Assembly (NCBI RefSeq): GCF_000002075.1
Contig: NW_004797639.1
Span: forward strand, 456,572-520,571
Reading direction: 5' to 3'
Source: Aplysia californica
Lineage: Eukaryota; Mollusca; Gastropoda; Aplysiida; Aplysiidae
Length of the DNA: 64,000 nt
Shown: piece by piece, positions 12,301-26,878 of the stretch
How the letters are laid out: every line of letters starts with the position of its first letter
Position numbering within the stretch: the first letter of the stretch is position 1
Position numbers and translations under genes: made by a program
Notes under the pieces: generated by a model
Database searches by the model: none
The model's input: the letters and a program-made list of their open reading frames with translations, nothing else
What the model was told of the DNA's origin: nothing

Positions 12301-15300
12301 AGGGATCTTGAGCAGGTATGTGAACCATCCTTTTAATGTTTTTTTTATCTCAGGAGAAAACATTACACTGCAATAAACTGCAGGAGAATACTTTCTGCTA
12401 TATTTTAAAAGAGATTAAAAGAGTAATTATTTGGATACCTGCATTTATACTACTTGCCATTTCAATAAATTTTTTTCTTCTGAAGAACCCACTCATCCGG
12501 ATTTTCATATATTGCCTTTGTGAATTTATATCAGGAGCCTACTAATTTATGACTTATTCAAAACAAGTTTCTTCTGTCAGTGGCCATTCAGTATTGTGGA
12601 AGAAAGGGGTAGGGGTGACGAAAAATTCACCTGGGCACTGTGCACTCTACGCAGAGCATTGTGATCTTTCCACGCTTTGGTGAGGTCTTTGCTCGACATG
12701 GACATTTTCACATGGCCAAGATGCGGCTGAGGGAAAAAACCAAACATAATCACCACTGTAAGTATCACTGAATAGACAGAACATGTCTTTGAAGAGCACA
12801 ATCCCAGGGTTGGCTGTATGCATATACATTTTTACACTGAGCTTGGATAAAAGAAAGATGTCTATCACATGATATCTTGTGAACGAGAGAGTTGTCAAGC
12901 CAACTGTGAGAGTCTGACCCATAACAAAGTAAAGATATCTTATATCATCAAGTAAACAAAGAATCGGTTCTGAATGTTCTTTATTAATCTTTTAACATGG
13001 TTTACAAGTCAGTTCTGTCCCACTGTCACATTCGGACACTCTTAGTTAAAAGGTTAAAAACTACAGAACAAAATTTCTATTTCTTACGAAATGAATGTCC
13101 TACCTGTCAATCTTTCCTTTATGACATGGATAAAAACAGAAGCAAGATGTAAAAACACAAAACATTCCAACAAAAACATAATGCAAAGACAAGTAAGTGT
13201 TCTTATGTTGTGGACATGTCGGATAAGGGAAGAAGGAAGAGATATTAAGGTCTGCTGTGACTTGAGCGAGAGAAAAGTTTTTGCACTTCTTTTCTGTGTT
13301 ACATGTACAGCCAAAGCAGACACAAGAAGTACATCAGTGTCTTCCACTTGCAGAAAAAAACCCCAGAAGTATTTGTGAGGCAGCGTGGTGGAATCAGGCT
13401 CTCGTCAAAATAATCAAAGATAAGAAACTTGCATTTTTTCGCAGGTTTATGAATTAGTATCAATTTTTTTGGTTTTTGTGTTCAACACCTTTCATGCCCA
13501 TTAAAGAACTCATTTTTGTGTGGATTTTTCAGAAAAACATTGATTAAAGGAAAAAAGAATGTAAATTATCAGTTACCACGGACTCTTAAGCTAAGGAAAT
13601 AACTAATCTTTTGCGCCATTTTCTCACTAATTTTACCTCTGAAAAACAGGTGACCCCCATCTCCTTATTTCGCAAATATCTCGATTTGTATTCGAGGTAA
13701 ATGGATATTTTTTCCCTCCAAATAAAGACAAGTGAACAAGCTTTAAGATGACACCAATAACTCTACATGCCCAAAAATTGATGAGAGCCTGATTCCACCA
13801 CGCTGCATCAAATATTACTTACCACATCAGGAATATTGCTCAGGCCCCCCACAGACGAGGGGAGCCCCAGCCCCGACAAGGCCCCCATCTGGCCAAGTTT
13901 GTGTGGAAGGCCAGCGCCAGGGGCATAGGTCAGCCTAGAGATCTTTGGATTTGCTGCGGTCGGCTTAGAGACTGTCAGGGGCGAGGACGGCAAGACGGAG
14001 CGGGGAGAGGGGGCGGTGACCCGACTGTTGACGATGGGGCGGGGCATGATGAGGGAGGTCATGGCCTTGGGCTGACTGCCCGGGACGGCCATGACAGGAG
14101 AGGGGTCAGCCAGTTGAACAGAGACTGGCGCTACTGTTGGGGGCGGGGGCTTGGTAATCAGCTGAATGGTCTGCTGCTGGAAGGAAAACAGGTACAGGTT
14201 TATTTCCATTTGTTTCAGTTTTAGTAAGAGTTTTACGGCACTTGCAACACGATAAGGTCAAATAGTGCCGAAGATTAAAGGTGTTACAATAGAGTAACAA
14301 ACACAACACAAAAAAAGGAGGGGAGATAAAAAAGATAGATGTTTGATAGGAAAGAAAGAGCAAACCACACCAGAGCACCCACCAACCACCCACTTCCATT
14401 TGTTTGTAGAGGACAGGACAGGCACATTAACAATAGTATAGCTGCCAAATTTTCAAAACAAAACAAAAATTTACTCTACCGACACCACAGATCAAGATGG
14501 TGATTATTAGCCAAGTCATCACATACCTTTCTGCATTCAATAAATCCATGTTCAAAAGCTAAAAACCACAATGGACTTATGGGCTTCATTCTCATAATTA
14601 CAGTAATTTCCGCCTAAGACCCCACCGCTCACGATCACCCTATTTTAAGAAAACAGAATTTTTCCTATACAAAAGTCACCCTTAAGATCCCACCCTGATT
14701 CATGCATTCGGCTTAGATCCCGCATTTCAGATCATAATTTACAGAACAAAAACCGGGACGGGCATAGCCGATTAACCAAGAGTGACAAGTTGAGACCAAT
14801 GAACTGCCCCTCGCGTCAAAGATCAGCCACTCATGTGAACGTGATCGCAAAAGCGTTGCAAAACTCTATACCTCTATTCCCGAATTTGCGAGACAAACTG
14901 AATTTTAATTGGAGTGGCCACAACGTAATGAGGTGTAACAACAAAGGCGGGGGAACTTCGTGAGAGACGGGAAGCTATAAAATTACATTTTGGACAGGTA
15001 AAGGGGAGGAGCAACTGTATATGGCATGCCTTGTGCCACTATGATTGCTCATCAAAGTTGACCGCTCTTTGCTCACCACATGTCATAAGCCCACCCAGGG
15101 GTGACGTCAGTTCATTTTAGAGTGGAGAAAGACTATGTCACTGGTTGTGAGCCTTTACATGGGTCAGAGTAGATTTTTCCCTGCGTTCGTCGGCTAATAG
15201 GAGGAGACTACTCTATTTGCAAATCTCTTGTTTAAAATGTATAATTTTTCTTCAGCATTGGCAAGTCTGTGATAGAAAACAGAATTTTAAAAAAATATAT

Positions 15301-18300
15301 TTACAGGCACAAAAATGGACCAAGTACTCATACAATTGTATTAAATATATTTATTTACATACTGCTTTGCAACAGTCCTAATTTACAGTCAGAAACGGTA
15401 AAGAACAGCTACTACGATTAAATATAAAATTAACACTTAAAAAAAAAAAAAGGAACAAGTTCAAAATTTTAATGAGAAAAACAACTTCTCACCTTTGAAT
15501 CTCCTGCAAAGTTTGGACCTGAGTTGACGATTATTTTCGCCCCACTCTTCAGCTTGGGCAGTGAGCTGACAATTTTGGTGATGTCTTCAGTAGTGACAGG
15601 CTTGCCAGACCGCGAGGTGACCCGCACCACTTGACCATTGTCCCCAGGCTGCTGAATGATCACTTGCTGTAAGATCAAGGGGAGGGGAATCATCTCCTTT
15701 TCTTATTTCATATTTATCCTAAAACAAAAACAAACAAAAAAACCCCCCCAAAGAAAACCAACGCCTCACTTAAACAAGAAGTCTGCTAATGAGGATATGC
15801 GTAACTTCTAGTTTTTCATATACACATCAATTTAATGGCAACAAACAAAGAGGAAGCAAGAAATAGCTTTTGTCGAATAGATCACCATCTATAACAAGGC
15901 AGGCAAATGTAACAATGATAATAACAATGAAAAACTATTTTTAAACAACACATTTTGAGGGGGTTAAACTAAATTGAACACCATATATATGGCCTGAGAA
16001 CGAACCTGTCCTTGCCCTAAACCATTCCCCAAGGAAGAAGCTGGAATACGTATGATGTTTTTCACTCCTCGACTTTCCTGGCCAGAAGAAGTAGAGGGAA
16101 CACTGGTCAAGGCATGGGTTGAGATCACCTGAAGCAGGGAAAGAAATTGAAATTGTTATCAAAAGTAAAGCAAAACAAAAAAAAAAACAACAATTCCAGC
16201 TGAACACTAATTAAAGACGTGTATTTTGTATGTCCAGCCACTCACACAGCTAAGACAGTCAAAAGTACCACAGCTACTGAAAGATTTCTTCTCTCCACAG
16301 GGACCCTTTTAGCCACACTCATCTTGTTTTACTTTAGGTAGTACTAGCAACACAAATAGATCACAATATGCCAAAGATTAGAGATGTTACTAGACAGTAA
16401 CATACAGATAGAGTAAAGAAAGAGCAAACCACACTCATACCTAGGCTGATTACACAGACAAGAAGTTTTGCAAAAGTAAACATGGAGCCCAATTTTCCTT
16501 CTGTATTTCTCTGCTTGTCATAAAGAAATAAGATGTATAAAACCACAGTGCAAGATCCTTTGAAACAATAACACCAAAATTAAAAAGAGAACAATGACAA
16601 AGAATTAAGCCCCCGCCTGGTTGGTTACTTCTAAATGTGTGCACAATACACACCAAACTAAATGGCAAATATGGTAACATATGAACCAGGTTTTCCATTC
16701 CAAAGGCCCCTGACACCAAACAATCATCTCACACTTCTCACACCTTAAAAGACATCGGTATTATGTTTTAGAAATTTTTTTACAGCCCTTGCAACACAAT
16801 AAGGTCTGTCAAGAGCTGAAGATTAGCGGTTTTACAAGAGAGTAACAAAAACAAAAAAGGAGGTGAGAAGAACGATAGATGTTTAATGTTTTAAAAAGGG
16901 TTTTGAAGAGGTTTTACAGCGATCGCAACTGCCTAAGGTCATATGAGCGCCAAGGGGTGGATGTCAACAGAAAAGTCCTTACAGGGAATCAGGCTTACTC
17001 TGCTTACTTCTCTGGCTTCAACAGCACAAAGTCTGCTTTGACTATCAAGGCATCCCGAAAATAGTGGGTCACAAGAGTGTGACAAAAATAAAAGAATTAG
17101 AGGAGAAATGACGATAGTAAGTTAGGAAAAAAAAGCAGCAATTCCCTGTTGCAGTTCAGGCAGTTCTGAGCATGACATTGATGAATCAATCAGCCTATTT
17201 ACAATTCTACTGTGCATAAGAGCACGTTAATGTCAACCCTTGGAATGGCCTAAAGACACTTCAGTCAGTAGCACCGCCCCGGGGAGTATGATAGCAAAGA
17301 AAGAGCAAACCACACCAGAGCACCTGCCAACCAAGTTCATTTTAAGCTCACCTCAATTGCTTTAAACATGTCAAGAAGTACTAGGTGTGAAAAAATAGGA
17401 GCACAAGGAATGAATTAGCCAACAATCATTGGATTTAATTAGGACTAGAAGACAGCTGAAGGCAGAAGCGAATGCAAGTAGAACAAGACGAACAAGAGCG
17501 GATGCATTGAAGCAGTACAGGACAACAGCTAAGGATGTCAAGAAATCAATAAGAAAAGGACAAGGAGGAATTCATGAACAGGCTGGCAGAGAAAGCAGTG
17601 GTAGGAGGGCACATGCGAATCCTTTACCAGACAACATAGGCTCTTGCTGGAAAATATGGGAAACCTGAAGTACCAATAAAGGACCAAGAGGGGAAGACCA
17701 TTTTTGGAAAGGAAGTTCAGTCCAAACGATGGGTAGAGTATTTCAACAGTCTCCCGAACAGACCACCACCGAGTAACCCACCAAACATCCTGCCAGCAAG
17801 AAATGAGTTACCAAGTCGCTGTGATGCTCCACCGGGAAAAAAATATTTTACATGCTATTAAGAAGCGCCCAGTCCTGATCACGTTCCACCAGAGGCTCTA
17901 AAAGCAGATGCCAATGTGACAGCAGACCTCCTCCTCCCACTGTTTACCAGGATCTGGAATGAGAGCAAGTTCCCGAAGGATTGGATAGAAGGACACCCCG
18001 TGAAGCTTCCAAAAAAGGAGGACCTCAGCAACTGCAGCAACGACAGAAGGATCACCCTTCTCTCAACACCAGGTAAGGTCTTCAACAGAATCATTCTGGA
18101 GAGAATCAAGTCTGCAATGGACCCAAGACTACGGAATGAACAGGCTGGCTTCCGAAAAAATCGCTCAACCACAGAACAGATTGCCATGCTGAAGATAATT
18201 GAGGAACAGTCCCTGGCATGGAACTCCCAGCTGATTGTCAACTTCCTTGACCATGAGAAGGCCCTTGACAGCATAGCCGAGCAACACTATGGAAGATAAT

Positions 18301-21300
18301 GAGACACCGCAAAATCCCACAGAAGTTGGTGAACCTCATCAAGAGCATGTTACGAAGGGACAAGTTGCAGGGTTGTACATGATGGCCAGCTCACTGATAG
18401 GAAAGAAGGACCAGACCACCCGCCCACCCCGAACCAAGATGAGTTTTACACGCTTTTATATTAATAAATCATTTTCCTAGAAACAAGGACCAACACATTA
18501 TCACAAGAGAACAGCAAAAGTACAGAGCATCTGGCATTTCCAAGCAATTACTGTAACCAGCAATGGTTACAACATTATATGATCTATCATCAGAGGTCAT
18601 TATAAAGTGTAGACCAATATAATAGCACAAAAACGCGATTGTCTAATCTGACAACCCAACAGTGCCCACTGCTCACTCACACGCGCGATCATATGACCAT
18701 ACGCAATTGAGAGTACAACAATATATTGAACCCCCCCCCCCAATAATAAATAAATAAAAAACACTCTTCACTTCAAATAGACACACCAACCCTACCTGAG
18801 GCATCCCCGGCTGCGACACTGCTTGAACCAGGTGCCGCGGAATGGGTTGGCTGCGAAGCTGACCCTGTGTCGAGGAAGGCTGGACCACCACACTGGACTG
18901 AGTCCGTACAGCAGGTGCAGGACCGCGGATAATCCTGAACGACTGCACCCCCTGAGGGGAAGACGTCGACTGAGATGACACCGCATGAAGCCTGACAGTC
19001 TGAGGTTGCGGGCCTCTCACGCCAGAGGACACCACTGTGGCATTTATGAGCCCGCCCGGCTGAGCTCGCAGATGCGGTGGATTGATAATTGTCATTTTTT
19101 GACTGGCAGCAGGCACTGTCTGTGTGAGTAATAGCTGCTGTTGCTGTTGAGCTTGATTGGCCAGCTTGCGCATAACATTGGCCGAGCTGCTTGTGTTGTG
19201 TACTGTGGGCTGTTGGGGAATTTGGGACAGGACTTGAGAGGCAGGCTGGGAAATGTATGCAGGAGACTGAAACAAAACATAAATGTTAATGTAGTAGCAA
19301 ATTCAAATCACATGCTGTCCTGCTCATTCACAGAACACCAGATGCACGACAGGCATGCGAGTAGTGAAAAATTCAAGAAACAATACAATTTGAACCCTGC
19401 CAATCTCATGATAATAGCAAAAATGTGCATTTGGCGTTTATACAGAATTCCTACTCAAAAGTAAATCTTACAACACTTTATTACACATTTTATTATAACA
19501 GACAGACCATAAACGATTCTTTGACATTTTTAACTTTGCTGGAAGCACTTGCACAAAGTTCCCATTTCATAAATGCTTCTACACTGACACACTCACTGAT
19601 TTCGATGGACATGGGACAAGTACAATTTGATAACCAAACCTCTAAACCATGCTCTCACACCAGGCTTCCTCGTCTGCCAAAAAAATATTGATGGTGAAAT
19701 CTTTGCTTTCTTTCATTACAAAAATGAACGAGTTTGCAGAACTCAGATACCAGAACATGCACTTCAAATTATAAGTTTAACTTAACTCTATGCGCGCAAA
19801 CAGAAGTTTGCCAAACCATGTGGGAAACAACACGTCTTCCACTGAAATTGCTTTGTTAACAAAACAGAAGTCGTAAAAGTTCACCTCTTCTGGGACATCA
19901 TCAGCCTTCTTGGCAGTGTCGCTGCTTCCATCGTCAAAGTCACTGAAGTCAAAGGCCAAGTCCTCACCAGAGATTCCAGCACCATGCAACGCAGCAGATA
20001 TCAAATCAGGGAACCCTTCCCCTGCCTGTGAATAAACAGTTGAGGGTGGGGGGAGTTATTTATACATTTCTTTAAAAAGAGAGGATGTGGGTTTTTTTGC
20101 GTGTTTTACAGCACTCACAATGGCATATGGTCATGTGAGTGCGCGGGACACATTAAACATTTTCAGTTTGATTTTAGACCACCAAGGGATCTTTAATGTG
20201 CGCAACTTGCACACAGGCCCTCCGAAATTTTTCGCCCTCGTCCGAGAGGGCTAGGTGTAGATCTTTCCTACCAGAAAACCAGGGGCGTGGCTGAAAGACA
20301 GCAGTAAGAAGGAGCCTGCGGAGCATCAGCCCCCCCCCCCCGCAACATCAACCCTGAATCCTCTAAGGTCATTTCCGGTAAAACGCAGGGGTGAGAATCG
20401 CGGGACATGGATTATTCACACCCAGGGTGAGAACAACGGTAACCACTTCCAATATCAAAATGATAAAAGATTAGGCATACTTCTGATTTCAGGACTAGTC
20501 TAGTAGAATCTAGATTAGATCTAGAGTCAATTGAGGTCAAACCGGCCATGACTGGCACTGATATATGATATATGCCTATTTTCGCTTCGTGGTTTATCTT
20601 TGTTTATCGTAGGATAATTTTGAAGTCCTGCCGAAGTCGTCTAGAAAGGTACTTCCCTCCCATGAGGGTGTCACAATCTGTTATTTTGGTCAGCAAGTGT
20701 CAACTTTCAGCTAAGAATCTCCCAAAATATAAGACAAGTCCCTCCCGCATGCTTTGGTGGGTTACAGTGAGTGAAAGGAAGTAGTTTGCTAGGGCTGCAA
20801 GGCTTTTGTTATGATAGCTTCCAGGTCAACCGAGAGTTCGAAAGTTAGAACAGGCTTGTCAGACGACCCTGCGAATCACTGGGCGGTGCCCCCCTTTCAT
20901 TTTAACCCTATAGTGGTGTGGCGGTTTGAGAAAGCACAATTTTCGTGATTTTGCTCAAACTGGCCGGGTAGATTTTCTTGACCTTACAGAGTACAGGGTG
21001 ATCCAAAATAAACTTTACAACTTGTTTTGTAAATATCTTACCCCATACTGAAGTTTTGCATGTCAGATTTGAGCATAACATTTGGAAGCCAAAAGGAATT
21101 TGTCTGATATGTATTTCAGATAAGTCCATTTAATGGTTTTGCTCTTTATAGCGCATTAAAAAAACAACCCATTTTCAACTTTGTCGCCATTTTCATAGCA
21201 TGACGCACCAGTTCGCATTAGGCCTATACTAAAAGTTGCAACAATCGCGCCATATTGCAAGCTACAGCAGTCTAACAAGTCAATAGAAGTCTGCAGATAT

Positions 21301-24300
21301 TTCCCCCAAAATTTGTTTGCCTGCTGAGTAAAGAGCAGAGAGCTTTTTGTATTGATCATTACCTCTCCACAAACTCACCATCCCTGACATTTCGTAAGTT
21401 CTGCGCACGGCATCGAGAGAATGCTTAGGTGCCCCCAAGACAGTTGGTGTCATGAGTAGAAAAGTTCCGTCAGTTTAGATCTAAAGCGAATCAGAACTAA
21501 AAAGTTCTTTAAAAAATGACCACTTTGGGTCGAACACGCACCATGCGCAGCCCTTTAAACGCCACCAGAGTGCAGATTTCAGTAGCAGAGTCCCATGAGA
21601 TGTCTGTCCGTAGACGATCTGCAGCTAGGACTTTCCTACACATCAACAGTCTACATTCTCAAGGCAGATCTTAACCTACGACTATACCACTTTCATCTTC
21701 GCAAGGCCGAGATGACATGGATCAGAGCATGGCAATGTGTTTATGACTCCTCGATTGTCTTGTAAAGAGGGATCATTTCCTCGATGACATTTGGTTTAGT
21801 GCAAAGCCCATTTTCACCCTGGGGGATATGTTAACTTAAAAAATGCTATCTTTCGGGCACCCCACTCTATTGTCTCTAGAAGCCACTTCTTAGTGAACAT
21901 GTAGAGTGTATGTGGCTTTAAAAACTCATGGTTTAGCAAGTCCTTGCGTTAGGGCGCCCCTGAACATTTCGAACGATGCGTAAAAAATGTGTCGAGTCTA
22001 AAGGAGGGAATGTGGAGCACTGTTTCTAGGAATTTCAGAATGAAATCATTAGGTTTTTAGAACTCTGTAAAAGAAATTAAATTTTGTTTAAATGTCACAG
22101 GGATGGAAAATTTTACAAGATTTTTAAACATTGGTGAACTTTACGTTTTGGGGTGCTTTTTTCTTTTAGCCGTTTCCGTTTTCAAAACATGTTTCTTCTT
22201 CGTTGAGTTTATATCCAACAAATTCCTTTTGAATGAATTATGTTAACAGTTATAATGCCTGTTCCAAACTACAGCATTCTGGAACAATTTTTGCGCGAGA
22301 TATTCAAAAAAAAAAGTTGTTAAGTTTTTTTAGGATCACCCTGTATTTTACATACGGAGTGTCTACGTACACGGTAACCGGGCGCTTAGCCTCAATATCT
22401 ACGTACACGGCAACCGGGCACGTAGCCTCAATATCTACGTACATGGTAACCGTGTACTAGTTTCGTGTGTATGTGTGTGCAGAAGGGGGCTTGAGCTAGG
22501 TGCATGCATGGTAATCGCTTCACTCCCTTCATGACCATGACCTGTTTCCCTTTTCACCGTGTAGTCTCAATGTCACATACACGGTAACCTGGCATGTAGC
22601 CTCAGTATCTACGCACACGGTAACCAGGCATGTAGACTTAATATCCACGTACACGGCAACCGGGCATGCAATCTCAATGTCACATACACGGCAACCAGGC
22701 ACGTAACCTCAATATCTACGCACACGGCAACCGGATGTGTAGTCTCAATGTCACGGCGGCGCCCTCTTAGAAAAAGCGAGAACTTTGCGAACAGTTACCC
22801 TACTTAGCATACTGTGTGAAAAACAATAAAAGTGACACTTTTTTGGGCTGAGTGAACTATCTCTTGGACCTTACGGTTACCGTGTACGTAGATACTGAGA
22901 CTAAGTGCCCGGTTACCGTGTACGTAGACATTCCGTTTTACATATTATAGATCTAAGAATAAACGTTTACAGGGGTTGTTAGAACATTACAATGTGAATA
23001 TGTGTGTGTGCATGAGTGCGTGTATGAGAATGTGTGTGGTGTGAGTATTAATGTCTAGATCTAGTTGTGTATAGATCTATAGCTAGTATAGTGTTTGTGT
23101 ATGTAGTGTATAAGCTGTAAGGTGGTATGGTATGGTGTGTATGTTATGTATAGGTAAATCTATGTGTATGTGTGTATATTTGAGTGTGTGTGACTGCGTT
23201 TTGTGCATGACTGAGCTCTAAAACCCAGGAATTGACAATGCCTGGGCAGATGGGTTGCCTACTATACTATGATAGATCCACCTGGTGCTGACAGTTGAAT
23301 AACTAATTTTTATTACACTCAAAAATGAACTGGTGATCTCATGGGAATAAACAAAGGAAAGTTGTATTTCCCTTCACCAAGGAGGGTGGCTGGTTTGAGC
23401 TCAAAGGTTTCAAGAGTGGCTGGTTTGAGCAAAATGTGACCACATACTTAACATACAGTTTAATATGTGTGTATCCAGGGATAATATTTACGAAGTGACT
23501 ATTTCTCCGAACATTCAGGAAAATAAAGCTGGACTGTATTTCTCCGAACGGTTTCCAATCTTGAGGTTTTTTTGGTTATTTGCGAGATTAAGGCGTCATC
23601 CTTTCATTCTGCCATTTTGCGAGGACTGGGAAGAAGCATTTTTTGCATCAAATTCAATTTCTAGAGCTAAACATTTTTAAAAGCCTGAATATTCAAATAC
23701 TTCAGTTGTGGTTGGGGCAACGTTCCCGGACTATACTTCATTTGAAAATACCTTCAAAAGGCACTGCGAGAAAACAAGACTGTTCGACCTTGGCAATAAC
23801 CTATTTTGCATTTAGTCACCCAGCAAAAACTAAAGTCCTTCATGTAAAAAAAAAAATCCCTCCACCACCCCCCACCCGTTCACACCTTACACGGGCCACC
23901 CCATTCGCTTATATATAAATCAACAAATCTCGAGGACGGAAACCGTTCAAAGAAATAGAGTTCAAGTTTATTTTCCCGAACTTTCAGAGAAATAGAGCCG
24001 GCCTAATATTTAAAGGGTAGAAATATTGCTGGTTCACAGCAAATCGGCCACCTTTGACATTTATTTTGCGACATCACCCTTCCGAGCCCTTCGCAAACAG
24101 TCCTATTTGGGCCCGGAAGTTGCTATTCTCACCCGGGGTGAGAATAGAAATACGATCGACCTCTCACCCCGGGTGAGACTTGACACCGTAGGCTATTCTC
24201 ATCCGGTGTGAAACAAGACCTGTTTTTCCTAATTTCGGGATACTTTCTATCGATGTGGATGGTCAAATGGATAAAGGCAAAGAAAAGATTACGTTATAGC

Positions 24301-26843
24301 GCAAAAGTAAGCTAATTTTATCGACTACAAAGATGCTATGGCTATTTCACTTTTCGAATCGAGCCGAACTACGCGGGTCGCCATTTTGTTTTGCCCGTAA
24401 GTTCTCGCGCTACTCCTCTCTCTCTCCACTGCCCACAGACAAAATTGTACGCTTTTACTACTTTAGTAGGCTAACAGTAGTAATGGAACGTTTGTTCACG
24501 GCACAGAATTCTACAATTTTTCTGTTATCACAGTGTAGAATTCTGTGGTTTAGGGTGAACGCAAAATTGGTTGGTCTAGATCTAGGCAATAACGGTGAAC
24601 ACACATCGGGTGAGAATAGCCAAAAGACTCGCCTGCGCTATTCTCACCCGGGGTGAGAATAGAGGTGGCCTTTGGGCCCACAATCTTTTTATCTTTGCAG
24701 ATGGCTCAAACTGCGTAGGGTAAGAGCTTACTGGCCGGTTTGACCTCAATTGACTCTAGATCTAGACTTCACATATAAAAAGTTCAATGAAGCTTTCAGT
24801 TTCATAATTCATCATCTAAAAAATCTAGATCTATGACACAGAGATGCCAACCACAGAAAACCGAAATGAGTATTGGGAAATATGAAAATGTGTATTCCCC
24901 ACCACCGATGGACCAACTAGTAAAATGTTCAGGGTGTCCAGCAATATTTCCTTTAAAAAATTTACTAGCTCACCAGCTCAAAAAAAGGCGCACACACGTG
25001 TACAATATACATGTACCCAGTAAACAAAATGTCAGTGTTCAGTGTCGTACTGGGATCTTGTTTGGCTTAAGTATTCAGTCTTTTAAAATATTTTCCTCCA
25101 TTATTATATAAAAAATTAATCCTGCTTTGAGCGTTCAGAAGGGCCTAGAACAAGAATTTCGACAATCAAGAACCAGTCTGGGTATCAGGATTCATATTAA
25201 GAACTGACATACTAAAATTATTGCTCAAACTCAGTTTTAGTAGAGGTTTTACGGCGCTCGCAACTGCATAAGGTCATATGAGCGCCAGAAGATTAGAGAT
25301 GTCACAAGAGAGTAACAAACATAAAAAAAGAAGAAGGGGAGATAAAGACGATAGATGTTTGATAGGAAAGAAGAAGCAAACCACACGAGAGCACCCGCAA
25401 ACCACCCACGTTCAAACTCAGAGAAGAGCAATAACTTGAATGGCTCCAGTAGACCCACGCAGTGTGAGAGTTGTAACAATTGTGGGAGGGCAAGATGCAG
25501 TGACACTGAAAATCTGCCAGTCTTGAACAGAAAGCTACAACATACACTGTAGCTATAATTTACTAGATTCTAGATCTATTACCCATCCAATGAAACGTGA
25601 ACACTTTATTTCAATAACACAGACTTGCAAAGTATGAAGGATCCCCGATTCCCCACACGGCCTGCACCAACCCGCGCTTTGCAGAGAGCTATAATCAAAA
25701 TTCTGAAATTTGCTTCCAGGTTTTTGTCCTCTGGTGTTGCCATCACCCCCCCCACCCTCCCCCGAGTGTATCTTTTAAAAAAAATCAATAATCCCCTCCC
25801 TTATTCCGTAGTCCTATACTTCGCAAGGCCGTTACTCCCACCAAAAACAGTCTTCGCTCACACGATGCCGCATTTATTTAACCCTAGAAGCGCTCAGCGT
25901 TTCACCGGAAGTAACCCGCCGCCACGGCCGATCAGTTGTAAACATGGGGGTTTGGCGGGGGGGGGGGGGGGGAACAGCTGAGATACGCGAAATGTATACC
26001 TGCTACTGAAAAATGACAATTTACGGCTCAACAGATGATAAAAAGCATATAAAAGCCTATATTTTCTTTAAGCCGATAGAATGAGCCATTCAAAAATGAT
26101 CAGCGATCAAATAAATACAAACAAAGCCGAGAATGCGATAGACTCAACAATTAGTACATCAGCTATCTAGCGTGTAGTCGCTCAGCGGGACCGCGTCACT
26201 TTATCGATCGATATCTCGGCCAAGATAACTTGCAAAGTCATTGGTCACTATTTATAACTTTGGCCTGTAATTGACTACGTCATTTTCCATATAAGGACAC
26301 TGGAATTTTCCATTGAAAAGGGTCAGCGTCTATGCCCTTTATATAGGGCCTGCGCGCTTCCAGGGTTAAGATGCGAATGAGCGCAGGGTCACGATGGCGA
26401 GCCAGACAATCTAAAAATCGGACGACGCTTGTATTTTCTTTTCTTTTTTCCCCACAAGTGACAGCACAGAGAGACGAGTCCGAGTGTTGAATAAATTTTA
26501 TTTGCGCGGCAACACAGCGTTTACTCTGCACAACCTGCATTGTCACAAATATTCCGTTATCAGACTACCGCTGGCAAACTTCTCGGTGGTAACGAAAGCG
26601 AAAGTAGATCTTGAACTTGATTTTCCCTATCGAGCCTCTGTGTCACATGGCCACCTCTATTCTCACCCGGAGTGAGAATAGTACAGGCGAGTCTTGTGGC
26701 TATTCTCACCCGGTGCGCGTTCACCCTAAACCACAGAATTCTACACTGTGATAACAGAAAAATTGTAGAATCCTGTGCCGTGAACAAACGTTCCATTACA
26801 ACTGTAGCCTACTAAAAGCGTACAATTTTGTCTGTGGGCAGTG

Positions 26844-26878
<35 letters not shown>

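Larger units (their letters stand above)
20520..24760. repeat. 29-bp inverted repeats bracketing 4.2 kb
   Basis: 20520-20548 (TCTAGAGTCAATTGAGGTCA AACCGGCCA) and its exact reverse complement at 24732-24760. The Tc1/mariner, the 22355-22935 element and copy L lie between. Could be ends of a larger element or two copies of a short repeat. Confidence 0.6.

Noticed and set aside
13901-14224. 107-codon plus-strand frame rich in G and R
   Set aside because: Antisense of sno exon 13823-14176.
22360-22930. CRISPR-like or satellite interpretation of the ACGGTAACCGGGC repeats
   Set aside because: Inverted ends with one mismatch and a 9-bp target duplication show a transposable element.
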